Positions 1 through 6,046 of a DNA stretch of 21,628 nucleotides are shown here, one piece after another. Origin of the DNA: a virus. Within the stretch, counting starts at the first letter, position 1. Every line of letters starts with the position of its first letter. The stretch spans positions 1 through 21,628 of IMG/VR virus record IMGVR_UViG_3300027859_000090; one strand, 5' to 3'. The notes below the pieces were generated by a model, which was not told the DNA's origin, ran no database searches, and worked only from the letters and a program-made list of their open reading frames with translations. The position numbers and the translations under genes are program-made.

Positions 1-366
1 TGGCGCCATTCTTTCCACAACTCCGGCAAATTCGGTGGTTCCACCGAAATTATCCAGTTCCAAGAAGATGTTTGGTGTTTCAGGGCGCACCCAGATATCA
101 GCATCAATAATACAAATCTGGTCATACTTATTAAAATAATCGAGTGCATTTTCTTTTTCATAGATCGGTAAGAATCCTCCATATTTTTCATATGACTCTT
201 TACTACGATTAGTAGCAAATACATCTGGTTTAATCATCATTTTGGGGATTGTTTGTACTATATAATCTGCAGAAATTCTATCGGCATATGCTTTAACCGA
301 GGCAGTACAGTGATCATACAACCTCGATTTTTTCCCAGTGTAAACTTGGTAGATCAATCTTTTCAT
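1..366 (-). CDS. GT-A-like glycosyltransferase, N-terminal part (cut by window edge)
   Basis: The frame is open from an ATG at 364-366 to the left edge, giving the first 122 residues of a longer protein. An AAGGA site lies 7 nt before the ATG. Residues 84-94 read CIIDADIWVRP: hydrophobic residues ending in D88-A-D90, the DxD metal/nucleotide-sugar signature of GT-A glycosyltransferases. The N-terminus (YQVYTGKKSRLYDHC) resembles phage proteins annotated as glycosyltransferase or hypothetical in marine T4-like phages, recalled rather than searched. The likely role is transfer of a sugar from a nucleotide-sugar donor; the acceptor cannot be told. It is the last gene visible of the P1 transcription unit. 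The C-terminal acceptor region is outside the window, so the family assignment rests on the DxD block alone. Confidence 0.6.
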   Translation of the reverse strand, partial: MKRLIYQVYTGKKSRLYDHCTASVKAYADRISADYIVQTIPKMMIKPDVFATNRSKESYEKYGGFLPIYEKENALDYFNKYDQICIIDADIWVRPETPNIFLELDNFGGTTEFAGVVERMAP

Positions 367-381
367 AACAAAATCCTTATT

Positions 382-711
382 TTATTTTTTCTTTGCTAGT
401 GCTTCCTTGCCGTAAAATGCAGCCACTATGGCAGCAACAGAGACAAAATATACTGCGGCCATATCACCTAAGATCTTGGCAGCTTTATCTAATCCAAACA
501 GTGTAGCAGCAATTACAAATGCAGGATATAATAACATTCCACCTAAAGCAAACCATGCCATATTTCTCTGTGCATCTTGTTTTTTATCTTCGTTCTCTAA
601 CTGTATCAATTTTTGTTCCATTTCGAATTCTTCATCAGTAACAATTCCATCACCGTCTTTATCAAAAGACGCGTACTTGCTCCCGGGTTCTAGTTGTTTT
701 TGTGCAGCCAT
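382..711 (-). CDS. Small membrane protein with one EF-hand calcium loop
   Basis: 109 aa. An in-frame ATG two codons upstream (715-717) is only 1 nt from the GGAG site, while the ATG at 709-711 sits 7 nt from it, so the latter is chosen. Residues 17-28 (FDKDGDGIVTDEE region) form a canonical 12-residue EF-hand loop with D, D, D, G, I and E at the liganding positions. A charged helix (EMEQKLIQLENEDKKQ) follows, then two hydrophobic segments at about residues 51-73 and 84-100, and a lysine-rich tail. This suggests an inner-membrane protein with a cytoplasmic or periplasmic Ca2+-binding N-terminus. Similar EF-hand membrane proteins of unknown role occur in marine myoviruses. The start overlaps the end of the upstream gene by about 50 nt. 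Confidence 0.75.
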   Translation of the reverse strand: MAAQKQLEPGSKYASFDKDGDGIVTDEEFEMEQKLIQLENEDKKQDAQRNMAWFALGGMLLYPAFVIAATLFGLDKAAKILGDMAAVYFVSVAAIVAAFYGKEALAKKK

Positions 712-934
712 CTGCATACTCCTTTATTTTCTTCGCTATTTCTTCAGCTTCTTTAAATCCATTACGAAGAGAATTTGACCTATGGCCATTTTTCAAAAAC
801 CAATTTATGTTATTTATATCAGAGCCTGATTCCATATTATATCCATTAGTGAGTTCTTCAAAGTCTGATCTCAGTTTTATAAACTGAGTGAATGACAAGT
901 CAGTGTCCGAACATTTTGCGAGTTCTATATTCAT
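662..934 (-). CDS. Small hypothetical protein, long overlap with next gene
   Basis: 90 aa, not recognised. An ATG at 932-934 lies 8 nt from an AAAGGA site; a TTG one codon earlier is less well spaced. The first 75 residues look like an ordinary soluble, mostly helical protein (FTQFIKLRSDFEEL, then FKEAEEIAKKIKEYAD). The last 15 or so residues (CTKTTRTREQVRVF) are basic and lie in the 50 nt shared with the EF-hand gene, so the C-terminus may be constrained by the other frame. It overlaps the upstream exonuclease gene by 35 nt. The good ribosome site and protein-like composition make it likely real; no function is offered. Confidence 0.6.
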   Translation of the reverse strand: MNIELAKCSDTDLSFTQFIKLRSDFEELTNGYNMESGSDINNINWFLKNGHRSNSLRNGFKEAEEIAKKIKEYADGCTKTTRTREQVRVF

Positions 935-1601
935 CAATTGTTTCCTTTAATAATTTAGTATAGTTATCCCTGTGCTCAACGAACACCACGGGCTTTTCAT
1001 GATCAACATCCATAATGATTACTACATTTGGAACCGTCATTCCTGTACGCTCTTCCCACATGATTGCATAAGCTGCGCCTTGTGCGAAGTAGTGACTTAT
1101 CTTTTCTTTCTTTTTAATATATCTTGACGTCTTAAAATCAATAATTGAAGGCACTCCATTGTACTGCGCAACGCAGTCACACCTACCAGCTACACCTAAG
1201 TGATCACTAAATAGAGGAACCTCGAGGCCGAATATCGTTCCAATACCTTCATCAAGTACAGGTTTGAGATTTTGTAAACTCTGTCTGATGTGTGGTAAGA
1301 AGTCTGTTGTGTCTTCATTTTTCAAATACTTTTCTACTATGCTGTGTACTTTCGTACCTCGTCTTGATGCTTTACCGCCGACTATCTCGGCCTGCTCTTC
1401 TCCAACTCTTGCTTTCCAAGCTCTTATTGCTTCTTCGCTAAGAAGGCTTAGAACTGTTGTGATACTAGGATAAGACTTGCCATTAGGAGTACTGTAAGTT
1501 CTCCCAGTGTCGGTAGTTTCAGCATCCAAGTCTTCGTAACCAATATCAATTTTGTCATGTCTAAATATTTTTCTTTTCCTTTTGATCGTAATTATACTCA
1601 A
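900..1601 (-). CDS. PD-(D/E)XK exonuclease, RecB/Cas4/MGME1-like
   Basis: 233 aa counted from TTG at 1599-1601. The RecB-type nuclease motifs occur in order: RGTKVHSIVEKYL (His86), GRCDCVAQY (Asp142), IIDFKTS (Asp155-x-Lys157), and QGAAYAIMW (Gln174 to Tyr178, the QxxxY motif). This supports a metal-dependent DNA exonuclease; cyanophage and pelagiphage relatives are usually annotated simply as exonuclease. No ATG exists in frame upstream of the conserved part. The TTG has no good SD site. An AGGA lies 8 nt before an in-frame ATA at 1566-1568 (Ile12), which would leave only an 8-nt overlap with the upstream gene instead of 41 nt. The start is therefore uncertain by 11 codons. The function is fairly sure. 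Confidence 0.85.
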   Translation of the reverse strand: MSIITIKRKRKIFRHDKIDIGYEDLDAETTDTGRTYSTPNGKSYPSITTVLSLLSEEAIRAWKARVGEEQAEIVGGKASRRGTKVHSIVEKYLKNEDTTDFLPHIRQSLQNLKPVLDEGIGTIFGLEVPLFSDHLGVAGRCDCVAQYNGVPSIIDFKTSRYIKKKEKISHYFAQGAAYAIMWEERTGMTVPNVVIIMDVDHEKPVVFVEHRDNYTKLLKETIDEYRTRKMFGH

Positions 1602-1824
1602 ATATTTCTTTTACTGCATCCGCAGGTAAACAAAATATTGCTTCAGGTGTGTGCTTAAAATTATATGAAGCACTCGCTGATGTATATATTCTTTGATGCA
1701 TCACTGATACGTATTGATGACATTCTTTTATTGTGTCAAATGTTGGTTTTTTAAATACAAAAAGAGGCCTATCAAGTGCTGCTGCGTTTGCCATAATAAA
1801 AGATACTATTATAAAAATTTTCAT
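1561..1824 (-). CDS. Small exported protein with signal peptide
   Basis: 87 aa. The ATG at 1822-1824 is preceded by AGGAG at 5 nt. The N-terminus MKIFIIVSFIMANAAALDRP is a short signal peptide with probable cleavage after ANAAA, so the product is likely periplasmic. The mature part (about 70 aa) contains two cysteines (in KECHQYV and IFCLPAD) that could form a disulfide. It ends in a charged EKKNI tail inside the exonuclease gene. Similar small exported proteins with a FxxPTFxTxxxC pattern are familiar in marine T4-like phages, but none has a known function. It might act on the envelope of the infected cell, which is speculation. Confidence 0.7.
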   Translation of the reverse strand: MKIFIIVSFIMANAAALDRPLFVFKKPTFDTIKECHQYVSVMHQRIYTSASASYNFKHTPEAIFCLPADAVKEIFEYNYDQKEKKNI

Positions 1825-1832
1825 ATCTTCTC

Positions 1833-2063
1833 CTAAGTTTTAATAGTGTTACCTCTACCAGAGTTTTCCTTTATTCTCGATAGATTATCTCTCCACCCCT
1901 GATCAGTTTTAGATAATAAACTGCCATGATGTGCGATAACGCCGGGAAACTTAAGAACTTTAATACAATTATGTTTTTTTAAATATTCTTGTAATTCTTC
2001 AGAACTACATACAATGTCATATTCATCGCCTTCTTCTAAAGGCTTTACCGTATACTTAGGCAC
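1833..2063 (-). CDS. Small conserved hypothetical protein, GTG start
   Basis: 76 aa. The start is set at GTG 2061-2063, because AAGGA lies exactly 7 nt upstream and the start overlaps the previous stop by only 8 nt. The frame stays open further upstream but would lie wholly within the preceding gene. The protein begins MPKYTVKPLEEGDEYDIVCS, has a helical middle (SEELQEYLKKHNCIKVLKF) and ends WRDNLSRIKENSGRGNTIKT. The tail, a tryptophan and basic helix followed by SGRGNTI, resembles short phage proteins I recall from marine myoviruses, but I cannot assign a family. No membrane segment is present, and the role is unknown. Confidence 0.7.
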   Translation of the reverse strand: MPKYTVKPLEEGDEYDIVCSSEELQEYLKKHNCIKVLKFPGVIAHHGSLLSKTDQGWRDNLSRIKENSGRGNTIKT

Positions 2064-2616
2064 CTTGATATCCTTTCCACCAGTCAGGAGCTGGCCGTCT
2101 CCAATCCCACTTAGCAAAATTCTTAGCCATGTGGTAGTAATTTCGATATGCTTGGACTGCGTCACCTGGGACCATACAATCAGGGTAGTGTGACATTGCT
2201 TGGGCAAACTCGGTAAGACCGCCTACGGGGATATTTATAGGAGTTTTTTCTAGAAACTTACCAAGTTTTTCATAAGTGGCATGTTTTTTACCACGCCTGT
2301 ATTCAAATTCATCAGACATGGCTACAAAGTGTTCATAGTGCCACTTATAGTTTGAGTCAGTTTTGCCTGTCCATGTAGTACATGGATGATATTTGTGAAC
2401 TGCAGCATAATACATTTCATCACGCTCATCACCAAAAGAATAGTACTGTTGCATAGTTTTACCAGACTTTGACCTGCGTTTTTCAGGAGTGCCGTCAAGC
2501 ATTCGATGTATAGTACTAAGCATTTGTGCTGACTCGACAATCATCTTAGGAACGTGCCTGTCACACAGCATTTGCGCGGATTTAACCGGACTTTTGTCCA
2601 GAATAAAAATATTCAT
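2056..2616 (-). CDS. Conserved phage protein of unknown function (HVxKM family)
   Basis: 186 aa. The ATG at 2614-2616 has AGG 8 nt upstream; a GTG three codons earlier overlaps the SD itself and is rejected. The N-terminus (MNIFILDKSPVKSAQMLCDR, then HVPKMIVESAQMLSTIHR) is a recognisable block widespread in tailed-phage proteins, typically written as DxDPxxAAxxxCDKHVxKMxxExxQMLS. The rest is rich in Trp, Tyr and His (WTGKTDSNYKWHYEHF, YRNYYHMAKNFAKWDWRR), compatible with a nucleic-acid or nucleotide-binding enzyme. No catalytic function is established as far as I know. It is the first gene after promoter P1, so it is probably expressed early. Membership of the family is fairly sure, its function unknown. 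Confidence 0.8.
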   Translation of the reverse strand: MNIFILDKSPVKSAQMLCDRHVPKMIVESAQMLSTIHRMLDGTPEKRRSKSGKTMQQYYSFGDERDEMYYAAVHKYHPCTTWTGKTDSNYKWHYEHFVAMSDEFEYRRGKKHATYEKLGKFLEKTPINIPVGGLTEFAQAMSHYPDCMVPGDAVQAYRNYYHMAKNFAKWDWRRPAPDWWKGYQGA

Positions 2617-2640
2617 AATAATCACCTTTTAAATAATATA

Positions 2641-2670
2641 ATTGTATCACTTTTTTCACAGTTTGTAAAC
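2641..2670 (-). promoter_or_regulatory. Promoter P1, early-type sigma-70
   Basis: On the minus strand TTTACA (2664-2669, within GTTTACAAA) is followed 17 nt later by TACAAT (2641-2646). An A-run (AAAAAAACT) lies immediately upstream, as in T4 early promoters. It drives the gene starting at 2616. The -10 has one mismatch from TATAAT, and it lacks the leader palindrome found at P2, P3 and P5. Confidence 0.75.
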
Positions 2671-2680
2671 AGTTTTTTTA

Positions 2681-2842
2681 TTAATTGATTTGAAACTTAT
2701 CCTCTTGTACTTTTAATAACTTGATTTTTTTTCTTACAAAATTACGTTTTTTAACGATCTTTTCCATTCGATTAACTCTTCCTCTTTTTTTAAGTTTTAA
2801 TGCGTGAAGTTCTAAATCTTTTTCAAGTTGTTGTAGTACCAT
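2681..2842 (-). CDS. 53-aa basic protein
   Basis: A short open frame from ATG 2840-2842 to TAA 2681-2683. AAAGG lies 7 nt before the ATG. The product is highly basic, with clusters LKLKKRGRVNR, KIVKKRNFVRKKIK and LLK, and is probably helical, so it could bind nucleic acid or an acidic host protein (inference). It fills the otherwise unexplained gap between the DUF6433-like gene and promoter P1, and its stop codon abuts the A-rich upstream element of P1. I do not recognise a family. Confidence 0.6.
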   Translation of the reverse strand: MVLQQLEKDLELHALKLKKRGRVNRMEKIVKKRNFVRKKIKLLKVQEDKFQIN

Positions 2843-2869
2843 CTCTTTACCTTTCGTTAGGTTGTAGAG

Positions 2870-3286
2870 TTAGTCCTTTAGTAAATTTGGAAACGCCTCC
2901 TCTACAACTGGTCTGGATATTCCAGGGATTTTCTTTTTATTGATCATATTAATAACAAGCTTGGCATCCTCCGGATGTACGCCTTCTAGTATTCCAATGA
3001 ATATATTTTCTCTTTTATACTTTGGAAGTTGATCACCTTGACCACCTTTAACAAAATACTTGAATTGTGCATTTTGTTTTCTTAAGTTTGTGGGGTGATT
3101 GTGTGCTGCGGATGCAGTATATGGTGGTTCTCCTTCAGGTAAGTTCCATTTTACGGTGGAATCCATTGAACCTCTTATAATATCTTTTAAAGCCCATGTC
3201 TCATTTTCTTTTAAGACGCGTACTTTATCATCACGATTTCTTTGCTTTGCCATCTCTTCGAGGACTTCAAATACATATTGTTTCAT
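2870..3286 (-). CDS. DUF6433-like phage protein
   Basis: 138 aa. The ATG at 3284-3286 shares one base with the RNase H stop (TAATG), with AGGAG 8 nt upstream. Recognisable segments are KVRVLKENETWALKDIIRGS at residues 22-41, VKWNLPEGEPPYTAS at 45-59, and KRENIFIGILEGVHPEDAKL near residue 90. This matches my memory of the T4-like/cyanophage family labelled DUF6433, whose members have the pattern LxxNxSWALKDxLRGxxDxxxxWNLPxGxPPY. Function is unknown. It lies next to RNase H in what appears to be a replication operon, so a replication or recombination accessory role is possible but unproven. Confidence 0.7.
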   Translation of the reverse strand: MKQYVFEVLEEMAKQRNRDDKVRVLKENETWALKDIIRGSMDSTVKWNLPEGEPPYTASAAHNHPTNLRKQNAQFKYFVKGGQGDQLPKYKRENIFIGILEGVHPEDAKLVINMINKKKIPGISRPVVEEAFPNLLKD

Positions 3287-4140
3287 TATAAAAACTCCTG
3301 TACACTTTCAATTAAATTATTACAACGCTTAGCAACTAAGTAAGGAAATACTTTACCTTTCTTTGGCCAAGGGTCCTGCTCATTAAAACTATTTATAATT
3401 TGTGATTTAAGATCAGATGGTGTTTCAGTTAAGTCGATTAATTTTTTATTCCTACAATAGTTTCTATACCATGATGCGGCATATAACAACTCACCTTCAT
3501 TAACATCTTCAATGATTGCGTCAACTTTCTTTTGTGACATAGGGGTTTGCCTAAAGCCTTCGACAAAGACATTGTCATCAGATAATATATTAGGTACACC
3601 GTCACCCTTATCACCACGTACGATATGATTTTGTAGAAAGACTCTTGGATTAGACTCAATCATTTCTTCTTTCTTTAATGGTGAAAACTGTTTTACGTTT
3701 GGAAACCTTTGCAACTGCAAGAAATCACGATCAGATGACACGATCATAATTTTTTCAGGATTGAACTCGACATCAGATTTCATAGAAACCAATGTACCAA
3801 TAACATCATCAGCTTCACAACCATCGATCTTAATTACTCGATATGGCATGTGTTCCAGTATTTCTTCACGTACTAAGTTAAGAATCCTAAATGCTTCGTT
3901 CCAATCAAATGATGATTCTTCCCTATGCTTTTTACGATTAGCTTTATATTGAGGAAATGTTTTCCTACGCCAGTTGTTGGCAGCGTCCACAGCGAGAACC
4001 ATGTCACCGTACTCTTCTTTATATCTTGTACGATACATTCTTAGAGAGTTGAGAATCATGTGGCGAATAAGCTCCTCATCATTCGTCTTATTAATAATAA
4101 TACTTGCGAGTGCTATACCGCTGTAATCAACTATAATCAT
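3286..4140 (-). CDS. rnh: RNase H / 5'-3' flap exonuclease (T4 Rnh-like)
   Basis: 284 aa (T4 RNase H is 305). The ATG at 4138-4140 forms an ATGA overlap with the upstream stop and has GGAG 9 nt before it; a longer frame to 4173 has no support. FEN/5'-nuclease acidic motifs are visible in order: IVDYSG (Asp5), LAVDAANNWRRKTFPQYK (Asp52 and the basic arch region), GCEADDVIG (Glu109, Asp111, Asp112), SSDRDFLQL (Asp137, Asp139) and RGDKGDGVPN (Asp177, Asp180). All metal ligands are present. In T4 this enzyme removes RNA primers and adjacent DNA from lagging-strand fragments and cooperates with gp32 and polymerase. Here it is in the P2 unit, apart from the polymerase. Confidence 0.93.
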   Translation of the reverse strand: MIIVDYSGIALASIIINKTNDEELIRHMILNSLRMYRTRYKEEYGDMVLAVDAANNWRRKTFPQYKANRKKHREESSFDWNEAFRILNLVREEILEHMPYRVIKIDGCEADDVIGTLVSMKSDVEFNPEKIMIVSSDRDFLQLQRFPNVKQFSPLKKEEMIESNPRVFLQNHIVRGDKGDGVPNILSDDNVFVEGFRQTPMSQKKVDAIIEDVNEGELLYAASWYRNYCRNKKLIDLTETPSDLKSQIINSFNEQDPWPKKGKVFPYLVAKRCNNLIESVQEFL

Positions 4141-4394
4141 ATTGTATATCTCCTGTAAACGTATACATCCCATAATGTAGCATTCTTAATGCCACCCTTA
4201 CAATCACCAAAGTAAGTAAAACCATTAATTGGTTTTCTACCTTTCTTTTCGACTCTAAACTTTGTCTTAGATGAATTGCATGATCTTACGACGGCTTTAA
4301 CCATTTCGTATTCTTTCATATCTTCTGGATTTTGTGGATCAAACCTACCAATCCAAGAAGATGTCCTGTCATGTTTGCCTATATGAATTCCCAT
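4137..4394 (-). CDS. Small hypothetical protein upstream of RNase H
   Basis: 85 aa. The ATG at 4392-4394 has GGAG 8 nt upstream and overlaps the preceding stop by one base; its own stop overlaps the RNase H start as ATGA, so the three genes are probably translationally coupled. The protein is compact and beta-rich in appearance (TKFRVEKKGRKPINGFTYFG, then ATLWDVYVYRRYTI), basic at the centre, with one Cys near residue 39 and another near 65. No family recognised. It could be a small nucleic-acid-binding fold, but this is only suggested by charge and aromatic content. Confidence 0.65.
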   Translation of the reverse strand: MGIHIGKHDRTSSWIGRFDPQNPEDMKEYEMVKAVVRSCNSSKTKFRVEKKGRKPINGFTYFGDCKGGIKNATLWDVYVYRRYTI

Positions 4395-4597
4395 TATAAA
4401 ATCTCCGTAGCTAGTTTTTGAACCATTGTGTACTTATTAGCAAGATCCTTTATGATCTTCATATTGTAATCTTCTCTTAAGGTTTCTCTCCTAATAGTTT
4501 CAGGTAGAGTTCTTAGTAAAAGTTGAATTTTAATTGAAGGATTATTAGATTTAAGGATTAAAGCCTTAAGTGATGATGTTGAGATTGGTTTAGACAT
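4394..4597 (-). CDS. Small helical hypothetical protein, first gene after P2
   Basis: 67 aa from ATG 4595-4597. A GCGGAG site lies about 9 nt upstream, inside the leader shared with promoter P3. The sequence is helical and leucine-rich (SLKALILKSNNPSIKIQLLLR, EDYNMKIIKDLANKYTMVQKL) with no obvious membrane span or motif. Being the promoter-proximal gene of an early transcript and very small is typical of T4-like early genes that act on host proteins, but this is only context. Function unknown. Confidence 0.65.
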   Translation of the reverse strand: MSKPISTSSLKALILKSNNPSIKIQLLLRTLPETIRRETLREDYNMKIIKDLANKYTMVQKLATEIL

Positions 4598-4605
4598 TTA
4601 GTATA

Positions 4606-4660
4606 CTCCGCTTTTTTCATTTTATAGATCTATTATACTACAGTTTTTAAGCTTTGTAAA
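4606..4660 (-). promoter_or_regulatory. Promoter P2 with conserved leader and palindrome
   Basis: TTTACA (4655-4660) and TATAAT (4632-4637), spacer 17, minus strand. A-rich GTGAAAAAA-type repeats lie upstream. ATAGATCTAT (4624-4633), a perfect 10-bp palindrome, overlaps the -10 and expected start. About 33 nt (4606-4638), from the -10 through the GCGGAG ribosome site, are identical to P3. It drives the 67-aa gene and then the RNase H group. Confidence 0.85.
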
Positions 4661-4669
4661 CAGTTTTTT

Positions 4670-5029
4670 TCACTTTTTTTTCACTTTTTTCCATATTTTA
4701 TGGAGGATAAAAAACCATAAGCCATTTATTGCAGGTTCCACTAATGCGACAGATCCAGCTTCCCATATACTAGCGCCTGTCATCCAATATACTACATTCA
4801 TTGCGATTATAATATGACCTAGAGTGTATATTACAGCAAGAACTAAGCTATCCATTTTTAATATCTGTCTGACAAATGGCTCTCTTACTTCTTTTTTCTT
4901 ATTCCACTCGGGATCTTGTCTTAGTTTCCATAACATCCAGTCATAGTATCTTTCAGGCTCAGGCCCGGGATCAGGCAACTCTACGTGTTGGCCAGTTCCT
5001 GTCATATCTTGTGTATGTTTATTCGACAT
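4670..5029 (-). CDS. DUF2061-like two-span membrane protein
   Basis: 119 aa. The ATG at 5027-5029 has GAGGAG 7 nt upstream and overlaps the ThyX stop by 11 nt. The N-terminal 50 residues are hydrophilic (LPDPGPEPERYYDWMLWK), followed by two hydrophobic segments at about 61-83 and 90-112. The pattern of TLGHIIIAMNVVYWMTGA then ALVEPAINGLWFFILHKIW resembles DUF2061 membrane proteins (two helices with a conserved E-P/xxxN and a final H-xxW). The product ends in KKVKKK; this lysine tail is encoded by the A-rich element directly upstream of promoter P2, so coding sequence and promoter overlap functionally. Function of the family is unknown. Confidence 0.65.
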   Translation of the reverse strand: MSNKHTQDMTGTGQHVELPDPGPEPERYYDWMLWKLRQDPEWNKKKEVREPFVRQILKMDSLVLAVIYTLGHIIIAMNVVYWMTGASIWEAGSVALVEPAINGLWFFILHKIWKKVKKK

Positions 5030-5696
5030 TTACGAACTCCTCTGCCATTGGGAATATTTTTGAGATAGCATCAGCACATGCAATTGCAACTTCACTGCAT
5101 TCTTTTTGTGTACCATTCGCAGATCTTAATTCAATAAAATGAATCCAGCTTCTTATAGTACCATTCATATATAACCTTGAAGTAGTCAGTCCTTCTGGTA
5201 AGACCGCCCTTGCGACTTCTTTTGCAATCCCTTTCTTGATAGCTGTCTCATAAACTTTTTTGCACATCCATATAACTCTTCCTTGTTCTCGTTCCCACTC
5301 AATTTGGAGAGCCCTATCATCAACTTCGATACTATTTTGTCTATTCTTTGTATCTTGCATTCTCGCTTCTCGTGTGACAAATTCTAACTCCTCTACTGGA
5401 TTGGCATATCTTTGGCTAAACTCTTGAAAACTAAAACTACGATGTCTCAGTATTTGTCGTGCAATATCTCTGGTAGTATTAATTTCAATGCAAGCACTTA
5501 CCATTTCAAATGGTGACCAGTGTTTATGTTTTGCAAGATATTTTAATAGTTTTTCTGATGTCTTAGTATTATTTTGATTTGATGGATTAGAGACTCTTGC
5601 ACAAAAAGCTACTAAATCTTGGCAGTCTTTTGGCATATCTTCTTCATATGTTGTAAATTCTGAAGGTTTACTATATGATATTAATTTTGCAATCAA
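5019..5696 (-). CDS. thyX: Flavin-dependent thymidylate synthase ThyX
   Basis: 225 aa. The start is TTG at 5694-5696, chosen because GGAGG lies 6 nt upstream and no ATG occurs before Met21; TTGA overlaps the previous stop by 4 nt. The ThyX signature RHRxxSxxExSxRY is present as RHRSFSFQEFSQRY at residues 84-97, with the RHR-x7-S pattern intact. The segment LPEGLTTSRLYMNGTIRSW followed by HFIELR is the typical C-terminal dUMP/FAD region. The enzyme methylates dUMP to dTMP using methylene-tetrahydrofolate, NADPH and FAD. Its presence means the gp42-like protein in this window is not needed for dTMP, which supports a dCMP role for the latter. Confidence 0.95.
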   Translation of the reverse strand: MIAKLISYSKPSEFTTYEEDMPKDCQDLVAFCARVSNPSNQNNTKTSEKLLKYLAKHKHWSPFEMVSACIEINTTRDIARQILRHRSFSFQEFSQRYANPVEELEFVTREARMQDTKNRQNSIEVDDRALQIEWEREQGRVIWMCKKVYETAIKKGIAKEVARAVLPEGLTTSRLYMNGTIRSWIHFIELRSANGTQKECSEVAIACADAISKIFPMAEEFVNVE

Positions 5697-6046
5697 CTCT
5701 TTCCTCCTACCGTAGTCCAGTTGTCACCATAACCAATAATACAAATACTGTTATAAGATGGGTGATACTCTAGTATGCTAAATGTTTTTGTTTTTAAGTT
5801 AACGAATATTTGTACTGGCACATGAGCTGGTACAGGTGAAAGACCATCAGGATCTCGAACTTTAACACTTTGTACTCCAGTGAACAGTGGTATTTCGCCT
5901 TTTGCTTTTACTGCTTCTAATGCAATTTCTTTTTGCTCACACATGACTGGTTTTTCATTCCACTCACCCGCAAGTACGCTAGTTCCTGTTATGAAGCCGC
6001 CCCAAAATGCCATGCACCATATTATTGCTATGTAATGTTTTATCAT
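5693..6046 (-). CDS. Exported hypothetical protein
   Basis: 117 aa. The ATG at 6044-6046 has a GGA about 9 nt upstream at the end of the helicase gene. Residues 1-26 (MIKHYIAIIWCMAFWGG, then FITGTSVLAG) form a signal peptide or anchor. The mature part reads EWNEKPVMCEQKEIALEAVK, then FTGVQSVKVRDPDGL, VPVQIFVNLKTKTFSILEYH and NSICIIGYGDNW: a small beta-rich domain with two cysteines. Similar exported proteins with a GEWxxKPVMC start occur between helicase and other genes in marine myoviruses, recalled from memory. Likely periplasmic; function unknown. Its stop overlaps the ThyX TTG start. Confidence 0.7.
   Translation of the reverse strand: MIKHYIAIIWCMAFWGGFITGTSVLAGEWNEKPVMCEQKEIALEAVKAKGEIPLFTGVQSVKVRDPDGLSPVPAHVPVQIFVNLKTKTFSILEYHPSYNSICIIGYGDNWTTVGGKS

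Noticed and set aside
2232-2239. TATAAATA on the minus strand, a match to the T4 late promoter core
   Set aside because: Lies inside a coding region with no matching gene arrangement; expected by chance in AT-rich DNA. A second match at 3390-3397, inside the RNase H gene, is rejected for the same reason.
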